From the NCBI GenBank assembly GCA_039545355.1, contig BCJJ01000004.1, forward strand, positions 930,001 through 994,000: 64,000 bases of DNA, read 5' to 3'. The DNA is from Trichosporon coremiiforme (taxonomy: Eukaryota > Basidiomycota > Tremellomycetes > Trichosporonales > Trichosporonaceae). The translations under genes were made by a program, and so were the position numbers. Below are positions 46,031-57,883 of this stretch, piece by piece. Position 1 is the first letter of the stretch, and each line of letters starts with the position of its first letter. Below the pieces are notes generated by a model. The model was not told the origin of the DNA and did not search any database. It worked only from the letters and a program-made list of their open reading frames with translations.

Positions 46031-46440
46031 TGTTGATGGAGGAGGGGAAGAAGCTTGTTGGAAAGGGTGGGTCCAAACGGGTTTGGCTGCGGACACGGAT
46101 CGAGGAGCCGGTCAACACCTTTTGAGTGTGCTGTCGATGTCTCTTGATTGAGATCGGCTTGGAACAGCCCGCAGATGACAACGCACGGGTGCCGGGATGG
46201 TTTGATGGAAGGATAATGAACGACGTCAGGCCAAGTGGATTCTTTCAGTCAGAGGCGAGATCATGTCGAAAACGTGGTGTTTGCGTGGCAATGGCTTACG
46301 TAACGATGATGTCGAGGTTGAATCAACCACCTCCACCGGCTAGGACGCGTCCAAATATCACGGGAGACGCGCCTGTTATGACCACCCGCTGATAACCTAT
46401 CCCTCGCCACCGGCACCGAGCCATAGCGTTCTCAAGCAAG
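46031..46440. promoter_or_regulatory. Shared promoter region of nucleoporin and DNA ligase I genes
   Basis: A 410-bp spacer lies between the divergent start codons of the nucleoporin gene (minus) and LIG1 (plus). GGACGCGTCC at about 46344-46353 contains ACGCGT, the core of the budding-yeast MCB cell-cycle element typical of DNA replication genes, and ACGCGCC follows near 46368. Using yeast rules in a basidiomycete is an inference. Confidence 0.4.
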
Positions 46441-49302
46441 ATGTCTGGTGAGTAGATCAGGTTTAACGACAATGTGTGTAAAATCTATGCTGATTGCAGA
46501 CGGCGAGACCCCTAGTCCCGTAAAGGCGCCAGTCGGCAAACAGCGCAAGATGAAGCGCATCATGGATTCGGATGACGAAGCCGAGTCGCCCGTCATGGCG
46601 AAGCCTGAGACTGGTACGCAGCATGATATTAGTTCTATGAGCTGAATTCAGTCTCCCCTCCTCCGGCGAAGAAGGCGAAGACGACCGCACCCATCGCCTC
46701 CATCTTCAACATGGCCAAGCCCAAGTCGTCCTCGCCTAAGAAGGAGGAGGCGGTGAAGGAAGAGCCCAAGTCCGCCAAGTCCTCGCCGCAGAACGGTAAG
46801 CCGCTGGCTTCTATTTTCCAGAAGCCTGTCAAGTCAGAGAAGCCGAAGGACGACGACGAGCACGTCCCTGTTGAGGAGGAGGAGGGCGAGGATGAGCTCA
46901 GCGACGAGGAAATGGAGGAACAGGAGGAGAAGGCAGCAAGCAAGCTGTGAGTGGGCCCGGAGATTCTCTGAGCTGATGATAGCGCTTCTATCTTTACAAA
47001 GAAAGCTGCTCCTGCGCCCGTTGCGGACAAGGGGTGGAAGGAGGGAGAGCCGTGAGTTGCCGATTCCGCCTATTGAACTGACCCATGTAGCGTCCCCTAC
47101 GCCGCCCTTGTGTCGACTTTCGAGAAGATCGAAGCGACCACGAAACGTTTGGAGATCCTTCAGATCCTCACTCAGTTCCTGCTGGTCGTTGCCAAGCGTG
47201 ACACGGCCAAGGACGCGAAGAGCTCCAACCTACTGAAGGTCGTCTATCTCTGCATCAACCGCCTCTGCCCCGACTACGAGGGCACGGAGCTGGGTATCGG
47301 AGAGTCGCTCCTTGTCAAGGCGATTGCGGAGAGTACCGGACGCAACGCGAACAAGATCAAGGAGGACCTGCGCAAGGAAGGTGATCTGGGCAAGGTCGCC
47401 ATGGTAAGCGGACATACGCCAAGCGGTATCTGACGTTAGAACTCGCGTAACGTTCAGCCGACCATGTTCAAACCCAAGCCGTTGACCGTTCCGTCAGTGT
47501 TCCAGAGCTTGACGGACATTGCCAAGGTGTCGGGTAACTCGGTGAGCTAAAGACCTTGACTGCCGTCTGACACCACAGTCGCAAGCGCGCAAAGTCGGTA
47601 TCATCAAGAAGCTTCTATCGGCCTGCCAGGGAACGGAGGCCAAGTTCATCATCCGCAGTTTGGAGGGCAAGCTTCGGATAGGCCTAGCTGAGCGATCACT
47701 TGTTGTTGCTCTGGCCCATGCCATGGTGCTGAAGGAGCTCGGAGACAAGAAAGTCTCCCCTGAGAAGCTCGCCCAGAAGCTGGAGGACGGATCAGAGATC
47801 GTCAAGCAGGTGTACAGGTACGATATCACGGCTCGTTTGAACCTAACGGCAGTGAACTGCCGAACTACGACATCATCGTGCCCGCGCTGATGGAGGGTGG
47901 CATCGAGGGCCTGCGCGAGAACTGCAAGCTCACACCCGGTGCGTTGACGGCCGTCGCATTCATATTAACGCTCAGGTGTCCCCCTTAAGCCCATGCTGGC
48001 CAAGCCGACGAAAGCCATCGGAGAAGTGTTGGACCGCTTCGAAGGAAAGCCCTTCACGTGCGAGTACAAGTACGATGGCGAGCGTGCGCAGGTGCACCTG
48101 CTGGACGACGGCACCATCTCTGTGTTCAGTCGCAACTCGGAGAACATGAGTGCCAAGTACCCTGATCTGGTTGAGCAGATCCCTAGGGTAAGCTATAATG
48201 GGCTGTCAAGAAACTGACGTCCAGTGCATTAAGCCCGGGGTCAAATCATTCGTGCTGGACTCGGAAGCGGTCGCGTTTGACCTCGAGACGAAGAAGCTAC
48301 TGCCGTTCCAGGATTTGAGCCGCCGAAAGCGCAAAGACGTCAAGGCTGAGGACATCACGGTTCGCGTGCATTTGTTCGCTTTTGATTTGTTGTACCTGAA
48401 CGGCGAGGTGAGTTGTGATGCTCAAGTCGAAAGCTAACGAACAGAGCCTGCTCAAGATGGAGCTGAAGGAGCGCCGTGCGTTGCTGCAGGAGCACTTCAC
48501 CGCGGTCGAGAGCGAGTTTGGTTTCGCCAAATCGTCGGACGGCTCGACCACGGAGGAGATCCAGACATTCCTCGAGGAGTCGGTGAAGGACGGATGTGAA
48601 GGCCTCATGGTGAAGATGTTGGCGTCTGACGCGTCAACGTATGAGCCATCACGACGGTCGATCAACTGGCTCAAGGTGCGTTAGCCGTCTTAAAGTCATG
48701 ACTAACGCTCAGCTGAAGAAGGACTACCTGTCTGGCGTGGGCGACTCGCTCGACCTGGTCGTCGTCGGTGCCTACTACGGCAAGGGCAAGCGCACGAACT
48801 GGTACGGCGCGTTCCTGCTTGCCTGCTACGACCCAGAGAGCGAGAACTACCAGACGATCTGCAAGATCGGCACGGGCTTCAGCGAAGAGATCCTGAAGCA
48901 GTTCTACGACGAGCTGCACCCGCTCGAGCTGACTGGTGGGGCGCGTGGCAACATCGAGGTCGGCGGTGCCAAGCCCGACGTCTGGTTCGAGCCCAAGGTC
49001 GTCTGGGAGGTCCTCACGGCAGATCTCTCCCTCAGTCCGGTCTACACCGCCGCGCACGGCCTGGTTGGTTTTGTGAAGCTGGGTATAACTGACATGCAGA
49101 TCGAGCAGAGGGGTATCTCGCTCCGCTTCCCGCGCTTCATCAAGGTGCGCGACGACAAGGGACCCGAGGAGGCAACAACATCGGAGCAGGTGAGTTTATT
49201 CATCGGTGTGCCCAGCTGACATCCCAGGTTGCGGACTTCTATCAGTCCCAGGCGACTGCGGCGGGCAAGAAGGGCGGCGCCGCGGTGGACGACTTCTGGT
49301 GA
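46441..49302 (+). CDS. CDC9: DNA ligase I (ATP-dependent)
   Basis: Seals Okazaki fragments and repair nicks. The protein is about 785 residues in around 13 exons; the first coding exon is only seven bases (ATGTCTG). The N-terminus is Lys/Ser/Glu-rich and carries two similar hydrophobic motifs, IASIFNMA and LASIFQKP, at the place where PCNA-binding boxes occur in the family, but without the usual leading Gln. The DNA-binding domain includes [18 protein letters not shown]. The adenylation motif is [13 protein letters not shown] with the catalytic Lys, followed by [21 protein letters not shown] and the OB-fold region [48 protein letters not shown] is motif V/VI. The stop at 49300 follows DDFW. 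Confidence 0.95.
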
Positions 49303-50167
49303 GCGGATGTTCTGTAGGGAGATTGTTCATGTGTATGTATATGCCAAGGGCTTTTGAAGCACATTGGAGAGCACAAAGATGTTGCAAGTCGTCAGACGAC
49401 CCATCGCCGCAAAGGCGTAAACAATAACAAACGGGGCGGACCCCGCCACTGGTGAGGGTTGCCACACGTGCCGGCGATAAAAACGCTCGCCCCACCAGCG
49501 TTATATCGCCGAGCTCGGCCCAGCCTCAGCCCTATATAAACGCGCGACGCGGGCATCCCAGAGTTCTTCTTTGTGCGGCGCCGCGGGTTACAGTTTCCCC
49601 TGTTGCTCAACGGTAATCATCGACATCGTTTAGAGCGTCAACCCGATCCGGCAAGATAAACGTGGTCGTCTTAACTCCCTTACTTCTCGGCACTGGTCGC
49701 TCGGTTTTGTGGTGTCTTTCGATTCTTCGGATGAGATTGGGCCACAAGCCGTGGATTGTTGCCGGGGAGTGGGATGGTGGACCATACATTTTCTCATACT
49801 CTACATATCTTTCTCATGAAATATCTGCGTTCTTTGCTACCGATTCTGCGTCGCATCGCGTTTGCTCACGGTAGCAACTTATCCCACTCGACGTTATCAG
49901 CGCTTAAAATTTCCGGACCTCCACCTCCACCCTGGGGCAGTCGAGTTCGCATACTGAAATCAGAGCTCGCACGCTCACACGACCTCTCTCTCATTCTCGC
50001 ACTCTCGCACTCTCGCACTTTCTTGCGCTAACTTGCCTGTCTTCCCAGACTCACAACAGACAACAACAATGTGCATCCGGACCCAGAAAGAAATCGGAGA
50101 GTACGGAACAGTGGCGCCTGGCCCAGAAGAAAGGACGTCATCGACATTTTATCATGCAGCCCTCCTG
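49303..50167. other. Spacer between convergent LIG1 and the Asl1-like gene
   Basis: About 865 bp with no supported gene. It contains a run of TCTCGCAC repeats at about 49995-50019 and an A/T-richer part around 49790-49910. Plus-strand open frames reaching into 50350 are shadows of the last exon of the minus-strand hydrolase. Confidence 0.4.
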
Positions 50168-51116
50168 TCACTCGATCTGGCCGAGATACAGCCTGCCGAG
50201 CGGCGTGAGGCCATTACCTCCGTCCTCGATAAGCATGTTGACGCGGCTGACGCCACCGAGGTGGTCGGCGTCCGCCATAGCGCCGAACCACGAGTAGCGG
50301 CTTTGCATGTCAGCCTCCCAATCTCACTTCGTTGCGGTTATACTCACTAGATCATGTCGTCGTTGTCGAGGAAGTCGAACGCCTCGCGCGCATATTGCAT
50401 GACGTCCTTGCACTCCTGGTGCGCGTCGGAGAAGTCGTGGCACGCAAACTCGGACAGGATTAGCGGACGCCCAAACTGCTTCATCGTGTTCACGTCGTTC
50501 TTGAGCTTCTGGATGTCGCTCTGGTACGTGTGGAAGTTGATGTAGTCGGGCGCAAGGTCGCATCCGTCCAGGCCGCCGGGGCATATTCCTCTGAAGAAGT
50601 TCTTGAGCCAGTCAATGTGGTGCGGGCCCGAGAGGGCGGGAGAGCCCCACTTGGAGTTGGGACACTTTTTCCTCGCCTCCTTCCACGCCCACACGGCACT
50701 GCCCACGTCCATGTTGGCCGAGAAACCCTGGGCCGTGTGGTCGGGCTCGTTGAACCCGAAGATCATGCTGGGGCAGTTACCGTCCAGCTCGTTGAGGTGG
50801 TCGCCGTTCCACCTTGGGTCAGCACAGAATCATGGTTTGCCACTCACAGTTGTCCGACGAACTCGGGCGCCTGGGGGATATCCGTCTTCCACAGTCCCCA
50901 GTTCCAGAACCAGCTCATCGTGCCGTCCTGCGTGAGCTGGCCGGCGAAATGGCCCTGCCCGCCCTCCTGACCCGGCCAGGAGAAGCCGCGCTTCGAAGAA
51001 GCCCCGCGCGACTTGAGCGGCTTGGCGCAGTCCCGGCGGTCGATGGGCTGCGCGGCAGCGTCGGCCGCCATCAAGGCGGCCACGAAAACAGTGCTGGTGG
51101 TGAGATGAGCCAGCAT
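50168..51116 (-). CDS. Secreted Asl1-like glycoside hydrolase (GH128 type)
   Basis: Probable cell-wall beta-glucanase related to the alkali-sensitive linkage protein of fission yeast. The protein is 288 residues with a signal peptide (MLAHLTTSTVFVAALMAADAAA). Motifs: KRGFSWPGQEGG, WFWNWGLW, IFGFNEPDH (with the expected acid Glu), YINFHTYQSD and LILSEFACHD (second Glu). The C-terminus is recovered only by splicing a 47-nt intron (50301-50347): DDMIY|RYSWFGAMADAD, ending at the stop at 50168. Without the splice the gene appears to end prematurely at 50347. A second intron lies at 50813-50847 (35 nt). No C-terminal anchor is seen. Confidence 0.9.
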
Positions 51117-52321
51117 CTTGTTGTCAGCCGTTGTCCTGCAGTGTCTGGGGTCTACGTGCGCAGTATGGGGCGACGGCTTATATGCCGCCAGAGCATGCTC
51201 ATGGAGGTGCACTCTGAGTACATTGAGCCAGCGTTGTTCCCTCCCCGACGGAACCGGCGGACTCGAACAATGCGGAAGAGCCACAGTGGCCGTCGTCTGG
51301 CATGCCAGCCGACCACCCACCGTGCCACCCCACAATCCTCCGCGTTTCACCATACGCGACAGCTCACCATGTCCGTCCAAGGATGGCCGTATTGTGTGAG
51401 GATGACTTGAGGTGATTTCACGCTGACACGAGAGCGAGGTCGCTCTTTATGCATCTTCATTGCAGCGCATTCTGGCCCTCCCAGGCCTGCTGCGAGCGCT
51501 ACGAGTTGCCCCAGATCCGGCACGAGTCGGCCAGTAGCCGGTCATGTCGAGCATGAGCGCACAAGCAGTGTCGTTGTGACTCGCGCCGACCGCCGCCACC
51601 TGTTTAGCGGCCCCCATTAGCGCAGTGCAGAGTAATGAGCCCCATGGAGGCCATGACTAGTGTCATGTTTGCTGCAAGCCCGAACTGCGTCCAAATGCAC
51701 GCCCCGTGGAGATGGCGTCAGAGATCAGTTTGACCGTGGTGAGACACTAGTCGGCAGATAGCGTGTTATCAGTAGTCACATGCTGGGTATTTTCAGCAAC
51801 ATGGTCGAGCTAATTGCGTTTCGGTAACCATGTTACAGCCGGCATGGATTGGAGTCCGATGTTTCGGCGCGCATGGAATGAGGATGTGGCAGGGTTGGGC
51901 TCCGAAAGCAACCTCGCCGAGTGTCGGAATGAGAAAACAATGGAAGGTCAGTTGACTCGCATTGTGACAGCGGTCACCATGTCACAGCAGTTCAGATCCG
52001 AGGTTCTCGGTGTCAGTTGTGACAGTGAGCCAGTGATCGAGTTGCTCCGTCACGATGGGCAGATCCGTGAATGTGAGAGGTTCTGTGCATAGAGTGGTTC
52101 GTACGAACACAAACATTTTCAGTGCCACAAGATGTTCAAGTTGTAAGGAGGCAAGATAGGTAACCGGGGATGAATCCTTCCTCTCTTTACGAGCTACACT
52201 AGAATGGGGTCAATAAATGCCATCGATCATGATCTTGCTGTCCTGATTGCTGCTTCTCGTCCTCCTCCTCCCGTTTCTCCAACCTACAACGCTCCTACTT
52301 CGTGAGAGTCGTCGACTAGGT
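51117..52321. other. 1.2-kb spacer upstream of the Asl1-like gene
   Basis: Contains the promoter of the wall hydrolase (TATATGCC on the plus strand at 51179-51186, about 65 bp upstream of its ATG) and the 3' flank of TOM70. Open frames are short and motif-free. TATGCC/GGCATA-like and GTCAC elements are scattered, but I cannot assign a regulator. Confidence 0.35.
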
Positions 52322-54391
52322 TTACATGCCCTGAGCGATCTGTCCAAGACGCTCAGCGTACTCGGGGAAGTTCTTGAGGAACGCAGCCTGGGCGCGCGAG
52401 GCGTGCTCGTAGGTGATGGCGTTGACGAGCTCACCCTCAGTTCGGGCGAGCTTGCCGCTCTTCTCGAACCACTTGATGGCCTCGTCGATCTTGCCCTGCT
52501 GGAGAGAGAGCTGGGCAAGGGTGGCGACGGCCACGTCGCAGTCGGGGTCGATCTCGAGAGCCTCCTTGCAGAGGGACTCGGCGGCCTGGATGTCCTGCTT
52601 CCACTGGAAGAGGGCGAGCGCCTTGTTGACGAAGGGGAGGACGTTCCGCGGCTTGCGCTCCTTGTCGAGCTCGATGGAGCGGTCGAAGCGCTGAACGGAC
52701 TCGTCGAACTTCTGCTGGTCGAGCAGGATCTCACCGTAGTAGTTGCTGGGCTCACCACGGTCAGGGAACTGCTTGAGGATGCGACGGAAGGCGGCCATGC
52801 TCTTAGCGACCTCTCCCATCTTGTACTGGGCAACGGCGGCCTGGACGTGGGTGAAGATGAACTTGTCGTCGAGGTCAATCGACTTCTGGTAGTCATCGAT
52901 AGCCTTCTGGTGCTCGCCCATAATGAAGAAGACCTGGCCACGGTGGTAGTAGATGTCGGGGTCGTTGGGGTTGTGCTTAATGGCAGTCTCGAAGTCACCA
53001 AAGGCGCTGACGGCGTCGCCGAGCTCCATGTGGACGCTGGCGATCTTAACCCAGCTCTGAACAAAGGTGGGCTCAAGCTCCAGCGACTTCTCGAGGTCCT
53101 CCTTGGCACCAGCCGAGTCACCGATGAGGAACTTGAAGGTACCGCGAACGTTGTAAGCCTCAGCCTGGAGGTGCTTGGTCGAGATGCCCTGCTCGATGGC
53201 CTCGTTGGTGAACGAGACGGCGTGGGGGTAGTCGGCCGACGAGAGGGCGTCGAAGGCGAGCATGAGAGTCTGGTCACCCTGCGACGGGTTCTCCGGAAGG
53301 GTAGGCTTGGGGTGGTCACGGAAGGCAGCGAGGTACGAGGAGATGAAGGTCGGCGAGGGGAGCTTGGGCTCGCGGGTGGCGAGCATGTCCTTGGCACGGC
53401 GGGAGGCGAGCTTCTTCAAGCACCTCTCAACCGCCGCGGCCGCCGCCTCGTCCTGGAAGCGCTCGATGATCGTGCAGGCGGTGAAGTCTGGAATCAGTCA
53501 GCAGCGCAACGATGCATGCCTTACCCCTGACGGCCTCCTCATCACGGTCGAGACGCTCGAGGGCCGTCGCTCTCCTCTTAAGAGCCTTGACGCTGAGAAG
53601 TTAGCTACCTCTGCACGCATCAAAACCATCTTCAACACCCACTAGGTGCGGTCAAGCTTAAGAGCCTCGTCGCAGTCCTTAACACAGAGGTCGTACTCGG
53701 GAGGAGAGTAGTTAGTGTAACCTGGCATATTAGCATCAGAACCGAGACACGCTGATGGAGCGCCCTTCCCGCCCATCGTAAGCACTCACAGGCGGCACGG
53801 TTGGAGTAGAAGACGGCGTCCTTCTTGACCGAGACCTCAATGGCCTTCGAGTAGCACTCGACGGCCTTCTTGAAGTCCTTCTTGGCGTACAGCTTGTTTC
53901 CCCGGTCCTTGAGAGTGGCACCGAGAGCGTTGCGGTCGGCGTCGCTCATGGCAGCGAGACCAGCGGCATCGGGAACACCTAGATCACAGTCAGCAGGTGA
54001 AGCGCAGCTATTATGCTGATTACTAACCGTCAAGAGGGTCGTCAGAGACCTTCTCCTCGACCTTCTTCTCGGCAGGCTTGGGCTTGATCTCCTCGAGCAG
54101 GGGACCGTCGGTGCCCTCACCCTTCAGGAACTTCTCCGACTTTTTGCTCTTCTTCTTCTTCTTGTTCTTGCTGCTGCCGGAAGCGGGAGCAGAGCCGGAG
54201 CTTCCAGAGCTAGGTCCGCTGCTGCCGGAACCGCGCTGGGTGTAGAGGTAGTATCCAGCACCAGCCGCGGCGGCGACACCACAGCCAATGAGGATAGCCT
54301 TCTGGTTGTCCTCGATGAAGCGCTGGGCGCGGGAGACGAAGCCCTGGGAGGCGTCGGCGGCTTCGGTAGCCAGCTTTTCGACGGGAGCCAT
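52322..54391 (-). CDS. TOM70: TOM70, mitochondrial outer-membrane import receptor
   Basis: Receptor for carrier-type precursors delivered by Hsp70/Hsp90. The protein is about 620 residues in five exons. A short N-terminus precedes a membrane anchor (AILIGCGVAAAAGAGYYLYTQ), then a Ser/Gly-rich and Lys-rich linker. The TPR clamp begins at ALGATLKDRGNKLYAKKDFKKAVECYSKAI and continues through YLKAL-type and RRATALERLDRDEEAVR helices. The C-terminal TPRs include AEAYNVRGTFKFLIGDSAGAKEDLEKSLELEP and DIYYHRGQVFFIMGEHQKAIDDYQKSI. Small exons near 53520-53740 join in frame around a KLDRTY|VKALKRR junction. It ends in GQIAQGM. Its upstream region is the 394-bp gap before the zinc-finger gene. Confidence 0.94.
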
Positions 54392-54785
54392 GGTGATGGG
54401 AACTTAACAGAGACGACGAAGTGGGAGCACCGTCGGAAAGATGATCCTTGGCGAAAGTATCGGAGTGCGAAAACGGCAGCCGGAAGTCGACGAACAGCGA
54501 CGAACGCAGATGACGCTTTTCGCCTATTTGATCCCGCCCCGGCTTAGATATGAAAACGAACCTCCACCCTCCACCTCTGTAATGATGGCTGTCAGTCTGC
54601 CATCTCGGTCATCATGATTGTGATGCTGTCATGCACTCATTCATGGTCTTATGTCGTGACTTTCTACAACGATTAGCTACAGTTCTTCGTTTCCGGGATT
54701 CAAATACACAGGAAGGCTGGTGGTGATACAGTTCATGTACGGGACGGTACCGGCCAAACGCGGCGCCGGCGCCGTTCGAGGCCGG
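54392..54785. other. TOM70 upstream region
   Basis: A 394-bp gap between the TOM70 start codon and the stop codon of the next gene on the same strand. It holds no supported gene and presumably contains the TOM70 promoter. Confidence 0.4.
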
Positions 54786-55580
54786 TCACTTGGCCACCTT
54801 GCGACGTTTGGCCAGCGGCGCTTCGGGCTCCGCTTTGACGACCACCTCGGGGGAAGCAGAATGGGCTTCAGCGATATGAGCTTCGAGTTCTTGAGGCGTG
54901 AGTAGGCCGGAGTTTTGACACTTCTTTCTGCATTTGGGGCATCGTTTGCGCCGGGGGGTCCTCTCCTTCGTAGCGGCTATGGTCAGCTTGTCTCGTGAGC
55001 ACTGTCACTCACCGGTAACTACTTTCGGCCACCATTCGGACGCTTCAGCGGAGATGGGTTCGCGGCTAATCTGTGCCTTGTGCACTTCCCCGGCTGCCTG
55101 TGCCTCAAGCACTTCACGGCAAGCCAATTCCCAAGCCTCACGCGTCGCGATATCGAGTGCGTTGTAGTTGCCGAGTTCGCTCTTGAGGTCAGGCAGCCTC
55201 CTGAAGACCTTGCCTATGGCGGCTGTTGTCAATGTATGCATATGAGGGAATGCTTACAGGGATCAGGCTCGCATTCGCGCACAATGTCGAGGCGTTCCAT
55301 GAGGGCTGCATGCACACGAGGTTGACAGTCGTCAAAAGACCACTTGCTTCCCCATCCCATAAACTGCAGGTCAGTTGAGTCAACCGAGGGGACTTGCTGG
55401 AGGGAACCTGTACCACTTGAATGTCGATCGCTGGCTTCCGCCGGCAGTGTAGTTGATAATGTAAAGGAGGGCGGCGAACACCTTGACACCTGGGTCGGTC
55501 TCTGCTTGAGCTGTCACCGAGAATGGGATGTCGAGGAGCTTGAGTAGACGTTTGACTGGCGCATCGAGGAGGATGTCCAT
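54786..55580 (-). CDS. Uncharacterised small protein with a C-terminal zinc-finger-like motif
   Basis: I do not recognise the family. The 3' exons are well supported: MGWGSKWSFDDCQPRVHAAL, then KVFRRLPDLKSELGNY and REAWELACREVLEAQAAGE, then a basic exon with CPKCRKKC followed after about 20 residues by HIAEAH. That is a C2H2-like zinc finger, ending in an NLS-like KRRKVAK. Introns with CTGAC branch sites join these in frame (about 55213-55258 and 54978-55014). The 5' end is uncertain. A 66-codon exon from an ATG at 55580 (MDILLDAPVKRLLKLLDIPF) is in a different frame from the downstream exon. Linking them needs an unusually short 28-nt intron or a different first exon. Nuclear location is inferred from the tail. 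Confidence 0.6.
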
Positions 55581-55821
55581 GCTTTTATGAGTCGAAGTGG
55601 ATGGAAGGAAGGCAAGACACCAAACTGCTTAAACTGCGACGCTGGCTGTTGATCCACACGACCATCTGTCCAACGGAGCCTTTCTGGTCCAAGATGCGTG
55701 TGTTGGCGCCCTTCGGTGCTCTCCCACGGGCTAACGTCGCCGGACCCACGTCAGTGTCGATCAAGGAGAGTTAGTGCCCTGCACCAACGTCGGTACGAGT
55801 CATTTGGATGCATTTCTACGT

Positions 55822-56709
55822 TTAGTGACCACCAGCAGCGGCCTCAGCCTCGTGCATGATGTGGTGTCCCTCCTTGGAGTTGTACCAGGCGTACCTGCAC
55901 CGTCAGCAGTGCTCTCCTCGTCCTGAGTCGTCCAAAGCCATTCTTGTATCTCGTTCATTCTCCCGGGAAACCACTCTTCCACGACCCATCCCTTCTCTGG
56001 AACTCACTTGTTCTTGCCCCAGACGTAAGTAGCGTAGCCGGCGGCGAAGGGGAGGGCGAAGTAGGGAACCTGAGCGGCGATGCGGCGGAAGCCCCAGAAG
56101 ATGTAGCCGGGGATGGCACCGCGCATGGCAGCCTGCTGGTTGTTGGAGATCGCTGTTGGTTGAAGGCAAGTCGGTATCGGTCGCAATGGAATCGTCATCG
56201 GGTGAATGTTCGGTCCGAAACACGATGTGTGAAGGGGAGATGGCACGGTCATTCGACATGCAATGGATCGCGATTGAGAGGGCAACGTCAGCTCGTACTC
56301 CCTCACACAACAGCTCCGCTAAACGTACAGTAAGAGTAGATACCCTTCTGCTTGGGTCCACCCATGGCACCCCACCATCCGATCTGTCCTGTTAGCCGAG
56401 CTCCCGTACTCCGGCGCATTCTGTTCCGATCCAGCTCTCGTAACTCTCTCGCTCGCACTCGTCCGCAACGCTTTCATTGCAGCGTCCCAGCTCCTTCGCT
56501 CTCGACCAGTCTCGCGTTCGATCGTTGTTGTCGTTGCATGTTGATAGACGCGATCTCGCCTCGAGCTCGGAGCTTCTCGTTCTGTCGGAGTCGAAAAAGT
56601 CCGCGCGCCTCACTCACCCAGGTCTTGCCTAAACTGTCAGCAAAATCCCCTCGTTCGGGGTATACGCACCACCGGGCATGCCGCCCTGAACAACAGTCGA
56701 AGGCCTCAT
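55822..56709 (-). CDS. QCR8: Ubiquinol-cytochrome c reductase subunit 8
   Basis: Small membrane subunit of respiratory complex III in the inner mitochondrial membrane. The spliced protein is 107 residues from five exons: MRPSTVVQGGMPG, GKTW (about 11 nt exon), IGWWGAMGGPKQKGIYSY, SISNNQQAAMRGAIPGYIFWGFRR with the transmembrane helix VPYFALPFAAGYATYVWGKNK, and YAWYNSKEGHHIMHEAEA. The pattern of a G-rich N-terminus, single helix and HH-containing tail matches the fungal QCR8 family. Exon sizes are tiny while one intron is about 190 nt. It is divergent from the small complex-I-like gene, sharing a 280-bp promoter. Confidence 0.9.
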
Positions 56710-56989
56710 TTTGTCGTAGAGTAGTGAGTGGTAGAGGTAGGGAGGACCTAAGTGAGGACGTCGAACACCCAAGTTGGGACTCCGTTCCGAGTGGAAATGC
56801 TCCCGCTCGAGCGTTCTGTTCCGCGCCCAGCGAATGGGAAAGAGGGCAAACCACCAGGGCAAGTGCCACAGGCCGGCGTTAGGCGCTCACCAGGGTGCTG
56901 CTCGCTGCAGGACGTCGCTCTGTGGTGCTAAGTGACCACCAATGCATAGCGCTCGGAGTGTCATCGTCAACCACCAGTGACCACAGACC

Positions 56990-57883
56990 ATGTCCGACTC
57001 GCTCCTCTCCAACGTCGCTGGCTTCGCCGCCTTCGGCTTCGGCGTCCGCACCTTCCAGCTCGGCCTCCTTAAGCGTCCCATCTTCTCTAGTGAGACTCCT
57101 CCGACAGCAGACGCACGAACACCCGACGAGGGAAGACCGCGAGCCCGTTCAGCAATTCGACCTCGATCGCACCTCGTCTAGAGCTTGAGATGAGCGAATG
57201 CTCTTTCTGGGCGTTGCTCAACGTTCAACGTGCGATTGGCGGCACTTTCGGTCGCCTGCGACAGCAGCTCATTGCTCCGCAACAGCGGAGACGGTCCTCC
57301 CCCGATCACTCGTGTCCTGCGTCGATTGTCCATGCCCCAGGCAGTAGATTGCTAACAACAGCCCCCTGGACCCACATTGCCTACTCGGCCGCCTTCGGAG
57401 CCGTCGGTTACTGGTACTACTTCGTTGAGCAGAACAGGTGAGTCGATTTAAGCCAGGAACGCAGATCGACCTCGAAGACGCGCGTCAATCCGAACGAGCG
57501 GGAGCGTAGCGGTAGAGGCGAGGTATCCACGACAGCGGAAGCGCTGCGAGCGTTCATCATGGGTGTTGCTGTGGCTCCTAATGGACGCAGACGTTGGCTA
57601 CAGATGTTTGTCGGTCACGAAATCGATAAACATCTGCAGCCAAGTGGCCAACCGCTTTCATCAAGCCCTCTGCATCCCGTCGTTGGCAACGCGTATCTCG
57701 CACAGTGGCACACGCTACGTCTTCCATCGCGCCGCTTCGTTCCCGACTTTGCGCGACGAGTTGCTGCGTTCTTGTGTCTGGCTTTCGATGACTGTTTTCA
57801 AGCTAACATACAGCCGGAAGCTCCTCGAGGAGAAGCGCAGCCAGCTCATCGAGAGCCGGCAAAAGTCGACGGTTTCCGCCTAA
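56990..57883 (+). CDS. Small inner-membrane protein, candidate complex I accessory subunit (NDUFC2/B14.5b-like)
   Basis: An 81-residue protein from three exons (100, 76 and 67 coding nt) separated by unusually long introns for this window (57090-57361 and 57438-57813). The N-terminus MSDSLLSNVAGFAAFGFGVRTFQL and the segment WTHIAYSAAFGAVGYWYYFVEQ form two hydrophobic helices. A charged coiled C-terminus follows (KLLEEKRSQLIESRQ). This layout matches small fungal proteins annotated as NADH dehydrogenase accessory subunits, but the sequence is short and the call is by resemblance. Its head-to-head pairing with QCR8 supports a respiratory role. The gene model is strong: both splices restore frame and each intron ends in CTAAC...CAG. 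Confidence 0.65.

Noticed and set aside
50033..50350. 105-codon plus-strand open frame right of LIG1
   Set aside because: It covers the last exon of the minus-strand Asl1-like gene, whose C-terminus reads correctly only on the minus strand.
52247..53530. 427-codon open frame antisense to TOM70
   Set aside because: Leu/Glu/Gly-rich shadow of the TPR repeats.
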